Below are positions 10,401 to 18,520 of a stretch of 22,221 bases of DNA, one piece after another. This DNA is from Fennellomyces sp. T-0311 (Eukaryota; Mucoromycota; Mucoromycetes; Mucorales; Lichtheimiaceae): positions 1 to 22,221 of the forward strand of contig JALLLT010000126.1 of assembly GCA_025266875.1 (NCBI GenBank), in the 5' to 3' direction. The notes beneath the pieces were generated by a model. It was not told where the DNA came from, made no database searches, and saw only the letters and a program-made list of their open reading frames with translations. How positions within the stretch are numbered: position 1 is the first letter of the stretch; each line of letters begins with the position of its first letter. Position numbers and translations under genes: made by a program.

Positions 10401-10656
10401 AATTGTCCACAATCACAGCATCGTCAAGCACTACTTCGCGTATGTCCGCTGGTACCGCACCCAGGCCTCACCACAGCACTTTGAAAGAGAAGGCCTGGAG
10501 GACTGGCGTAACAGTTTTATGAAGGATGACTTCTAGTGCATCTTGCCAGTACACAGAATCTTGAGCCAAGTCGCCATTGTTGCTTATGGTGTCCAGACAA
10601 ATCGTGACAGCGCAACGATGGTTGTGATTCCATTGGTGCGTAGAAGCGTTGCATAG
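7438..10656 (+). pseudogene. Tnp2-type (CACTA/Plavaka-like) transposase pseudogene
   Basis: The N-terminal exon starts at 7438 with a CYCELC motif and a later H, as in the second Tnp2 gene of this window. It is followed by acidic exon remnants (to about 7720; AVDVEF near 8370-8410) and an AT-rich interruption. From about 8540 a single frame covers the transposase body: PIKQYAYYPL, VILVGVIPGPKEP, CNKC, DPMHNLFLGTAERM, FGPIYAFWVFSFERYNG and CILPVHRILSQV near the C-terminus. These are conserved blocks of Tnp2-type transposases. Four in-frame stops break it: TGA 8689, TGA 9622, TGA 10366 and TAG 10534. The exon equivalent to 18930-18521 of the other copy appears deleted. Natural end TAG 10654-10656. 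Not functional. Confidence 0.85.
7850..8300. other. AT-rich interruption in Tnp2 pseudogene
   Basis: AT-rich DNA without coding similarity separates remnants of the acidic N-terminal exons. The 10-mer AAGTTAGTGT occurs at 7918-7927 and 8288-8297. On the - strand a TATAAATA-like box lies at about 8117-8124. This suggests an inserted LTR-like or MITE-like sequence, but TG..CA ends or TIRs are not evident. Confidence 0.35.
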
Positions 10657-10699
10657 TGAAAAAAAATAAAAGTAAAAGGAGGGAAGCAAGCGGGCTTTA

Positions 10700-11430
10700 T
10701 TATGCCCAGTCGGGCAATGCATCTCGTACTTTTTGAGAAAGCACAGTGTCTTCGTCCACAACTGGCTTTCTTTCTCGCTGTTGCTGTCCAGGCACTTTTT
10801 TGCTCACCTCAACAAACCTATCCAGCTCGTTGATGTACTCAACAGCCTGTGGCATTACGGCACTCAAGTCAGCATGATGCTACCGTTTTCACGAAACAAA
10901 AAAGCTTTCACCTTCACACTGCAGAATCCAGGTTTCCGAACCCAAAGGATCGCGTCTGACTTCGGATCCGAGATCTCCAGAGACATGCACTCCCTCCGAA
11001 GGAGGTCTTCTCCATTCGGGAACCTTTCCTCCAAGGATGCTGTGTTTCGTGCGCGAGCATCCTTGCGCGCCTTCATCTTCTGTTTTTCAGCGTAAGTAAT
11101 CTGTACAAGCCTTAAAAAAAGCTACCCAAAAGTACTCACGCTCCACACCCTCTTGTTGCGTGTCTTGCACTTCTCATCCTCACCAGCAACCTGAAGACCC
11201 GCATTCACCCGATCTTGCTTCCTCAGCTCCTTTTGTTGGCCAGTAAAGTATTGGTGGATCTTTTTACGCAAGAATCCACCTTCAAATGCACTTCGTCTAT
11301 CACCGACCACAGCGGTATGGCAGCACGCAGCTATGGCTGCAGTTACCAACTCGTTGTGCTCTGCACAGAAGGTCAGGTTGTAATCATACCCTTGGCCACT
11401 GGGAAGAGAATTGTGGATGCAGGTGATGTT
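10700..11430 (-). pseudogene. Unrecognised spliced gene, 5'-truncated and frameshifted
   Basis: On the - strand a coding segment from about 11400 (HNELVTAAIAACCHTAVVGD, EGGFLRKKIHQYF, many K/R/E) reaches 11140. A 60-nt intron (11139-11080, GTGAGT..CAG) joins it in frame to 11079-10867, which is rich in charged residues (KMKARKDARARN). A TGA then stops that frame at 10866-10864, but a shifted frame continues coherently (VMPQAVEYINELDRF) to LPDWA and a stop at 10702-10700. So this is probably one protein of about 230 residues with a frameshift. The 5' side merges with the broken end of the Ty3 element. I do not recognise the function. Its end faces the end of the Tnp2 pseudogene 44 bp away, so it may be an accessory gene of that element or an unrelated repeat gene. 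Confidence 0.5.
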
Positions 11431-13321
11431 ACTCTGGCAACGTTTTGTAAGTCGATGATATTGAAAGTATTGAATCCTTGCGAATGTTGGTCCAGTGAAG
11501 ACCGTCATCGTGAAGTGCGTTGACAATGGCATCGGCACCATAATGTCCAAGGAGATGAGCTTCCTTAAGGAATCCGGCGCGTGCCTCAACAGGTGGTGTG
11601 ATCATATCAACAGTGTTGGTCACTTGACTCATGCGTAACGCAGGTGACTGCGTGTCTGTTGACGAAGGTGCATTGCCCAACGTGGCAGGGTCTTTGTCTT
11701 TGTTGTTTTCTTCCAACGGATGCGAGAATAGACGACTCAAGTAATCAGGCAGCAGATTTTGAATGCCAGGAATGTGCGCTACTCGAAACGAATAATCGCC
11801 AATGACATCGTACCAGTTGATAATCATCTGGTTTGCGACCGGTTGAGTGTGAAGAAACGTAAGCGCGCGATGGTCGGTGTAAACAGTGAACGGTTTACGA
11901 GAACCCCACAACCACTGACGCCATTTCTGTAAGCAATATACAATCGCAAGCAATTCACGCTTTGTCGTACCGTAGCGGGATTCACTAGAGGTAAGAGCGC
12001 GAGACACGAAACCAATGTAACGATATTGATTGTTGATGACTTGAAACAGCATTCCTCCAATTGAAGTTGAACTGGCGTCGGTAGCAAGATGAAGCGCATG
12101 GTTCATGTCGACATTGCTCAAAACTGGTGTGCGTAAGAGTGCCTCCTTTAATCGTTCGAATGCCTCAGTGTGTTTGATAGTCCAGAGACCATCAAGTGAG
12201 CGAGCGTTTCGTAGCTGATCAAGTGGATGCATCAATTCTGCAGCACGGGGCAAGAACGAGCAGAAGAAATTGCACAGGCCAAGGAAACTCTGTACATCAC
12301 GGCCTGTCTGAGGTCTAGGCCAATCAAGCACATTGGACACCTTGCGAGGGTCAAGTGCGACACCAAGAGACGAGATCTGGAATCCCAGCAAGTACACACA
12401 CTTTTGTGCAAAGTGACACTTCTTCCTGTTCAAGATAAGGTTCACGGATGTCAATCTTTTCACCAATTCAATGACGTGCAACTTATGTGTCTCCAGATCT
12501 GGCGACGCCACAATGCAATCATCGAGATAGGTTTGCACAAATGGGAGATCGTGCGTCAACTTAGTCAGCAAAGCACTCCATTGTTGAGGAAGGATCTTCA
12601 ATCCAAAACAAGCACGCTTCCAGATATAGCAAGTCTTATCGACAATCATGCCGAGCTTGAATTGATCCTCTTCTGCAATCGGCATGGTATTGAAAGCTGC
12701 GGTCACATCACAGACACTGTATACCGTGTTACCGGATAACGAGGAAAAGATGGAAGGTATATCGCGCATAGGGAAGTTGTAGTCATCGAGCATGACATTG
12801 ATGTGTTGTACGTCCATGCACCAACGATACGCAATGGGTTCGCCAGAGACTGGATCGCGTTTGGGGACACAAGTCAAGCCACTGTTGAACGGTGTATAAG
12901 TAGGAGATACTGCGATCACCCCAGCTTCTAACCATTCGTCCAACTGTTTCTGAAGAACTGGTTTCAGTGCATCTGCGACTCGGTATGGCGAGCGGTATGC
13001 GACTTTCCCTGCAGGAGTAGGTAAACGTACCACTGCTTCAGGCATCGTACAACAGGCATCCTTTGGTATAGCCGCGTTAGCATCCAGGTATGGGGCAAGA
13101 GCATCATGGAATGATCGCTGCTGTTTCTTGCTACCCGCTGGACTGGCATTTGGGATATACTCATCTGGCATCGTAGGAGGATCTCTGGGAACTCCTGGTT
13201 TGTGCCAACAATAAGGAAGATTGCCAATGTAAATACTGAAATGGTGCTTGATATCATTGCCTAAACAGATCTCAGCTTTACCATGTAAGTCAAACACTTC
13301 AAATGAATGGTCGATAGCTTT
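11429..13321 (-). pseudogene. Ty3/Gypsy Pol: protease end, RT, RNase H, partial integrase
   Basis: An open frame of more than 620 residues. After a protease-linked segment (VFDLHGKAEICLGNDI) comes RT with YRWCMDVQHINVML, the core VCDVTAAFNTMPI and the catalytic TYLDDCIVAS. RNase H follows, with D in HLATDASS, E in SRYGTTKRELLAIV and D in VYTDHRALTFL. The integrase HHCC domain starts (HLLGHYGADAIVNAL) and breaks off; in a shifted frame RCQSNIT resembles the usual CxxCQ block. Translation has no start of its own here: the frame enters from the protease region at 16573, on the other side of the inserted solo LTR. Only the interior is open; the protein cannot be made complete. Confidence 0.88.
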
Positions 13322-13326
13322 ATCAT
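13322..13326. repeat. Target duplication of solo LTR
   Basis: ATCAT (ATGAT on -), matching 16568-16572. Confidence 0.8.
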
Positions 13327-13348
13327 TGTGTTATCTGGTTTAGATAGT

Positions 13349-13373
13349 GGATGACTTCCAAAACGTTTATACA
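13349..13373 (+). repeat. Harbinger left TIR
   Basis: It begins GGATGACTTCC and is the exact reverse complement of 16288-16312. It is preceded by AGT at 13346-13348. Confidence 0.92.
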
Positions 13374-13573
13374 CTGCGCGATAAAATAAAATAAACGAGA
13401 ATTGTTACACGGATTTCCTAATTCGACGATGGATAAACCTTAATCACCCCTCGATAAACAGCATTGGGGGGACGGGGATAACTTTTTTTTACTTAGTGTT
13501 TATTCGTGATAAACTTGGATATACCCAACGGTCTATTGACCCCCTCTGACCCCCCTCAATAAACTTTTGCCAT
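13374..13573. other. Harbinger left subterminal non-coding region
   Basis: AT-rich with several TCGATAAAC/CGTGATAAAC-like motifs (about 13390-13520) and a G-rich spot near 13466. These are possible binding sites for the Myb-like protein, by inference only. Confidence 0.3.
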
Positions 13574-14423
13574 TTATTGATTTCCGACCTTGGCTTCCAT
13601 CTTGCGCTCTAATCCGGCCAATCTGCTCCGGATCTCCTCCAGCTGGATGCAGAGAGTGCTGTCCATGCCTCTCACCATCCTGTGGACATCCTGCATCATC
13701 GTATGGATCGACATCATCTGTAAAAAAAAGACGTTTAATGCGAAACTTAACGTGAATGCACTCAGGTATGACACATACTCCAAGGCTAATGCCAGATAAA
13801 TCCTGCTGTTGCTGCTGCTGTATCGGTGTTGCCGTGATACGGTCGGCTAAGGCAGCCAGAGGAGCAATAGCATCCTGGAGGAGGCTACGGTGGGCGCGTC
13901 TCTGCTCCGGTACCGTCTGTGCTCGAGGACGAGGGGGTTCTGCAACGACAGATGTCCTTGGCTCTTCATCAGCTGACTGGCTGTCAACATCATCATCAAC
14001 GTGCCCAAGGTCCTGGTCCTCGTCCTGGTCGCTGCTGCTCTGGTCCTCATCGCCCTGGTCTCCATCGTCAATGACCTGGCTGGCAACGTGCACATTGATC
14101 TGCCCTCTTATTGCGAGAGCGCGTTGATGCTGGGCTCCTCTGGTGGGGTTGCCTATGTGGAAGTTGTTTGGTAAATATAATGCAAAGATGCTCAGTTCAC
14201 AACGCCAATACGTACCAGTGTTGCCTCGAGCGGTCAGAAGGTTGTTCCATTTCTGTCTTACTTGGTCTGCCGTTCTACGTCGACCTGACAGCAAACCATC
14301 GTTGAATTGAGCGCAAACATCATTCCACTCTTCCATGCCGCGAGGAAGCACCTGCTCGACTGCATCCAGTAACTTGGTGACTTCTTCGGGACGGTAGGTT
14401 TTGGAGTTGGGTTGGCGAGGCAT
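13574..14423 (-). CDS. Harbinger Myb/SANT-like DNA-binding protein, three exons
   Basis: Exons are 14423-14216, 14152-13779 and 13717-13574. The introns are 14215-14153 (GTACGT..CATAG, 63 nt) and 13778-13718 (GTATGT..TACAG, 61 nt). The total of 726 nt gives 241 residues. The N-terminus has a trihelix/Myb-like domain (YRPEEVTKLLDAVEQVLP, EEWNDVCAQFN, RQKWNNLL). Then come an acidic Asp/Ser stretch, a Gln run and a C-terminal helix (LEEIRSRLAGLERKMEAK) suited to self-association. The start MPRQPN is chosen because a TATAAAA box lies 66 nt upstream; an in-frame ATG at 14504 lies upstream of that box. It probably binds the TIRs and recruits the nuclease. Confidence 0.85.
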
Positions 14424-14488
14424 GATAATCACGTAAAAGTAGTTGAAGAAAAAATTGAATATGGCACTTATCTCGCGCAATACGTACC

Positions 14489-14495
14489 TTTTATA
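14489..14495 (-). promoter_or_regulatory. TATA box for Myb-like gene
   Basis: TATAAAA on -, 66 nt before the ATG at 14423. Confidence 0.6.
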
Positions 14496-14509
14496 ATTTT
14501 TCATATCGA

Positions 14510-14962
14510 CTCATTCTTCTTGATCCGCAGCACACTAAGTAGCTGCTATGGTGTAACGTCCGTAGCAGTGAGCGATGATAGCTGATGTAAATTACCTATT
14601 TAGTCATCGACACCGGTTGAACTTCTTTTTCCTTTTTTGTAACTCATCCGAAGGACACCATCGATTTATTTCTTGAAGCAGCTCTATCCAAAGCTAAAGG
14701 GCACCCATCCAATACGGTACAGTTATATATTATTACTTCAATAAAAGAAGATGTATATGGTCTATACATATCATGCTTACTTTATAAAGAAAAGTAAGAT
14801 TTATATTTGCTGCGGAAACGTTTACTCATCATGTAATGGCTTCCGCAGCATGGCTCGTGTACTGGGAATTACATCGTTTCCGTCTGCTTCTTCTAATATT
14901 ATCTATGCGCAGCAACTAGAGGACTGTTAGGTGTATGCTTTCGGTAATAGTATATGAAGTCC
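14510..14962. promoter_or_regulatory. Divergent promoter region of Harbinger element
   Basis: About 450 bp without genes between two divergently transcribed genes, each with its own TATA box at the edge. No operator-like repeats stood out. Confidence 0.5.
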
Positions 14963-14969
14963 TATAAAA
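14963..14969 (+). promoter_or_regulatory. TATA box for Harbinger nuclease gene
   Basis: TATAAAA on +, 53 nt before the ATG at 15022. Confidence 0.6.
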
Positions 14970-15021
14970 CCAGCGACTTAAAGTAGAGATCACGATCATT
15001 TTCTTTTTGCTACGTACCATC

Positions 15022-16187
15022 ATGGATCAATCTGCTTTAATCACATTCACACTTCAATACCTTGCATTAGTATATCTTGCTGTCCTCCAAGACTGGGTTG
15101 GTAGACAGCGTATACAATTTGTAACCCCACGCAGTAGCATCCTCCCACCCTATGCATCCGCTGGATACTGCATCCTGTCACAACAGCATCTTGGTGCCTA
15201 TGTTAGCCACTTTGGTTTCGACCCACATTCATTCAATGCCTTGCATCAAGTTTTTGACCCCAGGTACCCTCCGCAGCGTCCCACTGGCCGTCGACAACTA
15301 CTTAGCTCTCAGGCCGCGTTGGCAGCAACCTTGATGTGGTTCCACACGACGACAAAACAAGAGATAATCGGGTCCTACTTTGGCGTTACATCTGCAACCA
15401 TTAGTCGCGCCATCAACAAGGGCATAAGGATTCTTGATGAACTATTCAGCACCGTCAATGACTCGCGTTGGAGCATCAAATGGCCAAGCGCTCAACAAAT
15501 GCATCAATTTGCCAGCATGGTGCAGCTTAGAGAGCCACTACTTCAAGGCGTTTTTGGGTGCATTGACGGCTTGAATCTCAGGATCCAGGAGCCCGGTGAC
15601 AGAAAATCCCAGAATGCATACTACAACGGCTGGAAATCCGCATGTTATGCATCACAGGTCATTGTATTCACAATGGATGGCCGCATCTGCTGGATCAGGT
15701 TAGTTGAGTACCACGTTTCTTACCAAAATCAATACACTAATAATGTTGGACCGTTAGCCTAAATAACCCTGGTTCTCAACACGATGCTTATATTGCCATG
15801 GATCTGAAAGATACGCTATCTAATCCAGACAGAACCCCTGATGGCTTTCGGTTGCTTGCGGATTCAGCGTTCCCTGGGGCCAGCAGCAACGATGGCCGCG
15901 CTAAGATCCTCCGTGTGCCCAAAGAAAACACTCGAGAATACGACCTAAGCCAGGTACAATGGTACCGTGCCATAACAAGTCAAAGGCAGGCAGTAGAATG
16001 GGGAATGCATTCCATTGAAAGTGCATTCCAGCGTGTTAAGCTCCCTTTGACCTCCGATAAGCATCATCGCAGACGAATCTTGCATGTATTGTTCAGATTA
16101 CACAACTTCCGCGTGTCTGAGGTTGGTATCAGCCAGATACGCACTGTATTTCATGATGTTTGGAGAGAAAGAAATAGAGGAAACTAA
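15022..16187 (+). CDS. PIF/Harbinger DDE transposase (HARBI1-like), two exons
   Basis: Exon 1 is 15022-15698 and exon 2 is 15758-16187. The 59-nt intron 15699-15757 starts GTTAGT, has a CTAAT branch-point candidate and ends GTTAG. The product is 368 residues. A helix-turn-helix-like region (TKQEIIGSYFGVTSATISRA, about 111-130) precedes the DDE_4-type nuclease: D182 in GCIDGLN, D235 in NPGSQHD (made only after splicing), ADSAFPG, and the acidic residue in VEWGMHSIESAFQR. A length near 370 is typical of the family. It cuts and rejoins the element ends together with the Myb-like partner. No stop or frameshift was seen. Confidence 0.9.
15699..15757 (+). other. Intron of Harbinger transposase
   Basis: GT at 15699 and AG at 15756-15757. 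Splicing creates the conserved NPGSQHD block in frame. Confidence 0.85.
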
Positions 16188-16287
16188 AAAGTATGTTTAT
16201 CATGGATAAACTGAGTTTTGGAAGTCTTCTTGGAAATACGAAGCAAATAAACTTTATTCCACTTTGTGTAACCCCATCTATTTATTC

Positions 16288-16312
16288 TGTATAAACGTTT
16301 TGGAAGTCATCC
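16288..16312 (-). repeat. Harbinger right TIR
   Basis: It ends GGAAGTCATCC, mirrors 13349-13373 and is followed by AGT at 16313-16315. Confidence 0.92.
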
Positions 16313-16567
16313 AGTGATAGAAGAACAAATAGAAGAGACAATAGGAATCCTTTGAGACACGGATTTATTCTGAATAACAGATCAAGTTCAACTATCAATT
16401 CAATATTCCTTTTATACTGGGCAATACGTTGTACGGATTGCACCATCCATGATTCTAAGTGACAATGTAGTACGGATTGCACCATCCTTGATTTTGAACG
16501 CGCATTAAGCTGAGTGCGACTCGGTATTTTAATCTTCCATTTTCAGACTTAACTTTTGGACACCACA

Positions 16568-16572
16568 ATCAT
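16568..16572. repeat. Target duplication of solo LTR
   Basis: ATCAT, matching 13322-13326. Removing one copy restores the Ty3 frame across the joint. Confidence 0.8.
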
Positions 16573-18130
16573 TGCAGACAATGTGTAGTTTATTGGTAAC
16601 CCCAAGTCAATCTATCGTTGTGCCTTTGTGTGCCAGAAACACAGTACCCTCCTTTGGTAGGATATCCGACCCCCATCGCTCACATAACGACTTGGAAACA
16701 GTGCTATGAGTCGCTCCAGGATCAAGAAGAGCATACGTACAACGGTTTTCTAGTATGATTGGGATGTAATATGAGCGTGTATTCTCAAACGAAAACTCAT
16801 GTAATGACTGTGTAGACTTACAATCGCTGCATGGCCCAACGGCCAAGTCTAAGTCGCCCATGATGATATCTAAATCATCATCATCTTCCTTCTTGGCTGG
16901 AGGAGGGGCGGAAGCAGGCTCAACGACACGTGACGAGCGAATCGCTCTTGTAACACATGAATGTCCATGCTGCCACGGAGCACCACACTTACGGCAGGGA
17001 TTACCGCGTCCGGAGGTACCAGAAGAAGAGGGCAAGGAAGGACCCGAAACAGGACCTGAGGGTGTCCCAGAAGTGGAACCAGAAGAACCCGAAGACGAGC
17101 CAGCAGAAGAAGAGGCGTGGAAAGGGTTGTGCATACTTGCACTAGCACCAACCAAAGAGCTTTGAGCCAAGACCTTGGCCCAAACTTTGCAATCCTTGCT
17201 GGCATGCCCACCATTGCCATGGAGCTCACAGAAGTATGAGGTCTTCTCCACACGGCGACGTTTGCCATCTTTCGACGACGATCTTCCGGAAGGAGCAGAA
17301 GAGGAACCAGAAGAGGATGAGTGATGAGCCTTGCGGCTGCGAGCCTTGTTCACACCCTTCTCCAGAGAGAGAGCGAGAGACGAAATACCAGCAATCGATT
17401 CCTTTTGGTGAGCTGGCAAACCAGCGCGAGCAGTGTATACCCGGTCTCGAAGGTCGGGCAAGAGAGCGTCAATATACTTGGTTACCATTACGAAGTTGTC
17501 TGGGGCCTTGGCATCGCGGCGAAGCTTCTCGAATCTTGCTGTAAACAGCGCCACTGTTTCCGACGTATGCATTCGGATGTTCATCAGCTGATCCGTGAAA
17601 TCAGCCACACGGTCGGCCTCATTGATATCCAAATCCTCAACCAGGCGGGAGCGAGCAAAGGACCAGGGCTTGTCAGTGTACGGTTCCAAGTTTACCGCAA
17701 ACCATGAGCGATGCTCAGGCGAGAGCAACATTGGCAGGAAACGGGGCCACGACTGGTTGACATCCCAGCCATCACCATGGACGACATTCTCAAACTTGAT
17801 AAGGCAATCATCCAAAGTAGGAAAGGCAGGGGCAGACGGCTTCCAAACATAGCCTTCCTACTGAAGACACGGCAAGTTGGACGGAGCACGGCCAAGACGT
17901 TCGGGAGCCACCACAGCAGCAGGAGAGAAAACAGCTTGGGCACCAATGGCGAAAGAGATGGCAACTTGTAGGTCACCCATGCGTCCTTGAAGTTCTTGGA
18001 TATTGCCATTCCCAGTACGAACAGCAACAGAGTAATCACGGGTTACACCAGCCAACTCAGATCGTAACTCATCAATGGCTTGGCGAGCTACCTCGGATGG
18101 GGATGAAGTAACGTCAGAGTGAGCAGACAT
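16573..18130 (-). pseudogene. Ty3/Gypsy Gag with protease start
   Basis: The start ATG is at 18130-18128 (MSAHSDV). A coiled-coil N-terminus follows, then TAG at 17860-17858, after which the same frame resumes (EGYVWKPSAPAF). The Gag core begins DDCLIKFENVV and includes FLPMLLSPEHRSWF. Two zinc-binding motifs are visible: CELHGNGGHASKDC and a variant knuckle CRKCGAPWQHGHSC, whose histidine spacing differs from CX2CX4HX4C. The protease has LLDPGATHSTVS, with Pro where DSGA is usual. TGA at 16609-16607 (likely a former CGA) interrupts the protease; its frame continues (LGVTNKLHIVC) to the solo LTR edge. Long Ser/Gly-rich linker in the middle. Confidence 0.85.
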
Positions 18131-18193
18131 GGTAAGATAAAGGTAAGAGTAAAATAAATTGAGAGTAGAGTTCAATAGAAACGTCAAAAAAAA

Positions 18194-18478
18194 TGTGGTA
18201 TCGTTTAAACGAGGAAAGGCTTTCGAATGACGAGACCAAAATAAGATGATGATTTATTGAGGAAAACTGCTCTCTATTTATACTGTTGATGAGTTCGAGA
18301 CGAAGAAGGCGAATGCTTTGTCTAATAAGCCTACGATCCATGTTATTGCCGACTTTCATATGATCTTGCCTTATAGATGAAGGAGCCGAAGAACATATGG
18401 AACCAAGTTAAAGGAGTTGCCTTACGATCGGTAAACCCGAATCAAAGTTGCACATAAGAGCAATGCAATGGTTGCACA
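18194..18478 (-). repeat. 5' LTR of Ty3/Gypsy element
   Basis: On the - strand the region begins TGTGCAAC (start at 18478, or at 18454 in the internal copy) and ends TACCACA at 18194. TATAAAT lies at 18282-18276 and AATAAA at 18258-18253, as expected for an LTR promoter and polyadenylation signal. There is no partner LTR for comparison and no obvious tRNA primer site after it, so the limits are approximate. Confidence 0.55.
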
Positions 18479-18486
18479 TAAGAGCA
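18447..18486. repeat. 24-bp tandem repeat at the LTR edge
   Basis: GTTGCACATAAGAGCA occurs at 18447-18462 and again at 18471-18486, spaced by 24 bp. It creates two possible LTR starts. Confidence 0.7.
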
Positions 18487-18520
18487 AATAAGGCAATCGA
18501 TAACTGTACGGTTGTTGATG

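Larger units (their letters stand above)
13349..16312. mobile_element. Complete PIF/Harbinger transposon
   Basis: A 2964-bp element with 25-bp perfect terminal inverted repeats (GGATGACTTCCAAAACG...) and a 3-bp duplication AGT (13346-13348 and 16313-16315). It encodes the usual divergent pair: a Myb/SANT-like protein on - and a DDE nuclease on +, both spliced and open. PIF/Harbinger elements need both proteins; the Myb-like partner binds the ends and helps bring the nuclease into the nucleus. All parts for autonomy are present. Confidence 0.92.
13327..16567 (-). mobile_element. Solo LTR (about 274 bp) split by Harbinger element
   Basis: On the - strand TGTGGTGTCC starts at 16567 and GATAACACA ends at 13327. 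Both sides carry ATGAT (16572-16568 and 13326-13322), a 5-bp duplication typical of LTR retrotransposon integrase. Inside are TATAAAA (16416-16410), AATAAA (16369-16364) and two copies of GGATGGTGCAATCCGTAC. The sequence differs from the host Ty3 LTR, so it belongs to another family. A solo LTR implies that recombination between LTRs removed the interior of the original element. Confidence 0.85.
11430..18478 (-). mobile_element. Ty3/Gypsy LTR retrotransposon, truncated and nested
   Basis: Read on the - strand: 5' LTR (about 18478-18194), Gag (from 18130), protease, reverse transcriptase, RNase H and the first zinc-binding part of integrase, ending near 11430. The RT-RNase H-integrase order and the YLDD motif place it in Ty3/Gypsy. 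The integrase core and 3' LTR are absent. Two in-frame stops (TAG 17860-17858, TGA 16609-16607) and a frameshift near the integrase joint inactivate it. A solo LTR containing a Harbinger element interrupts the protease region. With these layers and one ATGAT duplication ignored, the protease frame runs directly into the RT frame. Confidence 0.88.

Noticed and set aside
11122..11589. 155-residue ORF as one gene
   Set aside because: Its first part is the shifted frame of the Ty3 integrase region; only the part after about 11400 belongs to the unrecognised gene.
12227..12739. 170-residue ORF on + opposite Pol
   Set aside because: Antisense shadow of the reverse transcriptase frame.
13756..14127. 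ORFs on + opposite the Myb-like gene, Cys- and Ser-rich
   Set aside because: Low-complexity shadow of the Gln and Asp/Ser stretches on the - strand.
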